NCBI GenBank assembly: GCA_903828535.1
Contig: CAIKMN010000029.1
Location: 1-64,000 of the forward strand
Direction: 5' to 3'
Length of the DNA: 64,000 nt
Source: an uncultured Curvibacter sp.
GTDB lineage: Bacteria; Pseudomonadota; Gammaproteobacteria; Burkholderiales; Burkholderiaceae_C
Every line of letters starts with the position of its first letter. Position 1 is the stretch's first letter. Below are positions 61,895 to 64,000 of this stretch, in pieces. Position numbers and translations under genes: made by a program. A model generated the notes under the pieces. The model worked only from the letters and a program-made list of their open reading frames with translations. It made no database searches and was not told where the DNA came from.

Positions 61895-63107
61895 GGCAAA
61901 GGGTGAATTGCTCCACGTTCAATGAACCTTGGTCAAAACCGGCCTCGCAATAGGTGAGGTAAAAGCGCCAAAGTCGAATAAATCGCTCGTCGTAACCTTG
62001 GGCCCGCACTTTGTCCAAACAGGCCTCAAAAGAATGACGCCAGCGACGCAATGTTTCGGCGTAATCCTGGCCAAAGGCCAAGTGATCAACCAATTCCAAA
62101 CCCGCTTTTTGTGCATGCTCCACAAAGCGTTTGGCTGAAGGCAACATGCCGCCCGGAAACACATGCTTTTGAATGAAGTCGGTGCCACTGGCGTATCGCT
62201 CAAACAGCGCCTCGTCGATGGTGATGGTTTGAATGCAAGCCTTGCCGCCGATGCGCAGGCTGCGGGCGAGCATCGCCATGTACGCTTCCCAATAGGCTTG
62301 GCCAACGGCCTCGAACATTTCAATCGAAACGATGGCGTCGTAAGGCGCCTCGTCTGGTGCCAAGAGTTCTCGGTAATCCCTGAATTGCAATTGCAGTCTG
62401 CCCGAATCATGGCTTTCGGCTTGATGCGCCTTGACCCATTCCAACTGCTCGCGCGACAGCGTGATGCCAGTGTGATAAGCCCCGAAATGTTCAATCGACA
62501 AAGCCGCCAAGCCGCCCCATCCACAACCCACTTCCAACACCCGACTGCCGGGACGCACCCCAGCGCTGCTGAGCGCATGGTGGCATTTGGCCATCTGCGC
62601 CTCTTGCAAAGTTTGGTTGAAATTGCCTTTGAACAAGGCGCTTGAATAGGTCATGCTGGGGTCAAGCCACAGCTCATAAAAATCATTGCCCAAGTCGTAG
62701 TGCGCGGCAATGTTTCGGCGACTGCCGGCTCGGGTGTTGCGGTTCAAGGCATGGCGCAAGCGTTGCCACAAGCCACTCCACCAGTGTCCATAAACCACCT
62801 TTTCCAAGGACTGGCGGTTGGCCGCCAAAAGCTGCATGAGTGCACCCAGATCAGGGCTGTCCCAAAGGCCTTCCATGTAGGTTTCGCCAAAGCCAATGTC
62901 GCCGAGTTCGAGCACCGCCTCGAACATGGCGACGTCTTTGATGTGCAATTCTGCAGCAAGCAACTGGCCCTGATCTTTGCCAAACTGCATGGTTTGACCA
63001 TCGGGCAATGTGAGGCGCAAGGTGCCGTGTTTGATTTTTTCGAGCAAACGCAACGTCAACTTCACTCGAAGCGACAGGCTTTGCTTGGGACGGGACGGTG
63101 TCGTCAT
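61878..63107 (-). CDS. Cyclopropane-fatty-acid synthase-like SAM methyltransferase
   Basis: 409 residues, Cfa family. The N-terminal lipid-binding region is followed by NIAAHYDLGNDFYELWLDPSMTYSSALF near residue 135 and the SAM motif VLEVGCGWGGLA near 190. The conserved catalytic region (ALSIEHFG, SIEMFEAVG, KHVFPGGMLPS) and C-terminal WRFYLTYCEAGF are intact. These enzymes add a methylene or methyl group to unsaturated acyl chains of phospholipids. Its place next to DUF1365 and the other genes suggests the subgroup involved in modified (for instance methylated or furan) fatty acids rather than the classic stationary-phase Cfa. The start overlaps the DUF1365 stop (ATGA). Confidence 0.92.
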   Translation of the reverse strand: MTTPSRPKQSLSLRVKLTLRLLEKIKHGTLRLTLPDGQTMQFGKDQGQLLAAELHIKDVAMFEAVLELGDIGFGETYMEGLWDSPDLGALMQLLAANRQSLEKVVYGHWWSGLWQRLRHALNRNTRAGSRRNIAAHYDLGNDFYELWLDPSMTYSSALFKGNFNQTLQEAQMAKCHHALSSAGVRPGSRVLEVGCGWGGLAALSIEHFGAYHTGITLSREQLEWVKAHQAESHDSGRLQLQFRDYRELLAPDEAPYDAIVSIEMFEAVGQAYWEAYMAMLARSLRIGGKACIQTITIDEALFERYASGTDFIQKHVFPGGMLPSAKRFVEHAQKAGLELVDHLAFGQDYAETLRRWRHSFEACLDKVRAQGYDERFIRLWRFYLTYCEAGFDQGSLNVEQFTLCHAQAS

Positions 63108-63943
63108 TTGGTCACAAACTCCGTAGGGGCTGGGGGTTGTCTAAAAAAGGGAACTCGCTGCAAAAACAAATGCACCGCTTGCCAATGGATGCGCCAAACC
63201 ACCATCAAAGCGGCCCAGGGCATTTTGGCCACCAAGCGCCAAGCACGTTGGGTTTGGTAAGGCTCAAGTCGGCCGCACAACGAGGTTTTGAGCAAGGGGC
63301 CCTGTTCATCGCTCAAGTTAATGCGCGCACTGCGCCAATCGCCCAAGGAACGGAACTCAAAGTCGTATCGACCCTCGGTCGCGCAAAAAGGCGAGACATG
63401 AAACACCTTGTCCGCACCTGCCACAAAGCGGTTGACCTGGGGGGTGTTCAAGTGGGTGTTCAAGTTCAGGGGCTTAGATGCACTGGCGGCGGTGGCCACT
63501 TCATCGAACTTCAGCAAATAACAATGCCGCTCGCCAAAGGTGTTGTTCACTTCGGCCAGCACCGCGACCAGACCGCCCTGCGCGCGCTCGACATGCCAAA
63601 AACTCACGGGCTTGAAGGCGAAACCCAGCACGCGGGGCAAGGTTTGCAGCCAAATTTCACCGTCAAAGTCGGGCGGGATGACGCCATTTTCCTGCAGCAA
63701 TTGCTCGACCCATGCCAAGGCATTCGGTCCTCCCACGCCGTGGTCGCGGTCGTAAAAGGAAAGCGCGCCAAATCGGTTACGGGCCGGCGCTTGCGCCAAG
63801 CCTTGGCGTTGCCACTGCCGCATGGGCAGCCACAAGAACAGCACGTCGTAGGCAAAACTGCGGTCAACCGGACGCAGGCGCCGGTGCCAAGTCCGGCCCA
63901 AAGAGAAGGCAGCTCCGGACAACGCGGCGCCGTTTAGCTTCAT
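63104..63943 (-). CDS. DUF1365 protein
   Basis: 279 residues. The family pattern is visible: HRRLRPVDRSFAYDVLFLWL at the start, then LSFYDRDHGVGG, LGFAFKPVSFWHVER and EVNNTFGERHCYLL, and KVFHVSPFCATEGRYDF. The function is not established; DUF1365 genes nearly always lie beside CFA-like methyltransferase and FAD-dependent amine-oxidase-like genes. It overlaps both neighbours by 4 bases (ATGA), so the operon is tightly coupled. Confidence 0.88.
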   Translation of the reverse strand: MKLNGAALSGAAFSLGRTWHRRLRPVDRSFAYDVLFLWLPMRQWQRQGLAQAPARNRFGALSFYDRDHGVGGPNALAWVEQLLQENGVIPPDFDGEIWLQTLPRVLGFAFKPVSFWHVERAQGGLVAVLAEVNNTFGERHCYLLKFDEVATAASASKPLNLNTHLNTPQVNRFVAGADKVFHVSPFCATEGRYDFEFRSLGDWRSARINLSDEQGPLLKTSLCGRLEPYQTQRAWRLVAKMPWAALMVVWRIHWQAVHLFLQRVPFFRQPPAPTEFVTK

Positions 63944-64000
63944 GCAACGACCTGCTTTGCTGCCAAGGCAGAGGCCGCTGTTTTTTGGCGCACACCCTCG
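63940..64000 (-). CDS. C-terminal end of an upstream gene (probably FAD-dependent amine-oxidase-like)
   Basis: The minus strand is open from the window edge to a TGA at 63940-63942 that overlaps the DUF1365 start (ATGA). The last 19 residues read EGVRQKTAASALAAKQVVA. The piece is too short to identify. The usual upstream partner of DUF1365 genes is an NAD/FAD-binding amine-oxidase-like protein, so that is my guess from synteny only. Confidence 0.45.
   Translation of the reverse strand, partial: EGVRQKTAASALAAKQVVA

Overview
The window looks like a chromosome segment from a betaproteobacterium, most likely order Burkholderiales and probably family Comamonadaceae (a Limnohabitans/Rhodoferax-type freshwater bacterium). 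The grounds are the homodimeric E1 pyruvate dehydrogenase next to a two-lipoyl E2 and a lipoyl-bearing E3, the CX14CX2C type of QueE, the general gene content and a moderately high G+C with strong use of TTG and CAA codons. Nothing in the window identifies the species. I saw no rRNA, tRNA, CRISPR array, insertion sequence, prophage or plasmid function. Coding density is very high; the longest gene-free stretch is about 280 bases.

Region 1 (0-12.9 kb) is housekeeping: the end of a ClC-type chloride channel gene, a small secreted unknown, an RNA-modification pair (RluA-type pseudouridine synthase and queuosine-precursor transporter), an MFS exporter, pdxH with an unusual in-frame repeat insertion, msrA, a Pcm-type isoaspartate methyltransferase with a rhodanese, a phosphomannomutase-waaA pair for LPS, prpE, an isochorismatase-like hydrolase and an NlpC/P60 peptidase.

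Region 2 (13-25.6 kb) holds the pyruvate dehydrogenase operon aceE-aceF-lpdA. Divergent from it is a PAS sensor kinase/FixJ-type regulator pair running into folD (apparently from a CTG start) and prlC. Region 3 (25.6-31.8 kb) is rpiA, pyrD, two oxidoreductases, a DHA2 transporter, a cupin protein and a small Cys-rich protein.

Region 4 (31.8-48.2 kb) is the most distinctive part: a complete chemosensory cluster. The minus-strand operon encodes, in transcription order, a receiver, a receiver-adenylate cyclase fusion, a triple-CheW protein, CheR, CheB, a CheB-type lone receiver, a 1051-residue CheA and a CheW-like protein. The divergent plus-strand genes encode a soluble multi-PAS kinase, a periplasmic Cache protein and two poly-HAMP chemoreceptors. 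No flagellar or pilus gene is present, and the cyclase suggests an output through cAMP rather than only a motor.

Region 5 (48.2-57.7 kb) is queE-queD, an atypical SDR, a DsbA/HCCA-isomerase protein, two thioesterases, two DHA2 transporters, a TauE/SafE permease, a lipase-like hydrolase and a secreted SRPBCC protein. Region 6 (57.7-64 kb) is a tightly overlapping minus-strand operon for membrane-lipid modification: the tail of an unidentified gene, DUF1365, CFA-synthase-like methyltransferase, chalcone-isomerase-like protein, DUF3833 lipoprotein, SDR, NTF2-like protein, a Rossmann-fold protein and, slightly apart, an AcuI-type acrylyl-CoA reductase.
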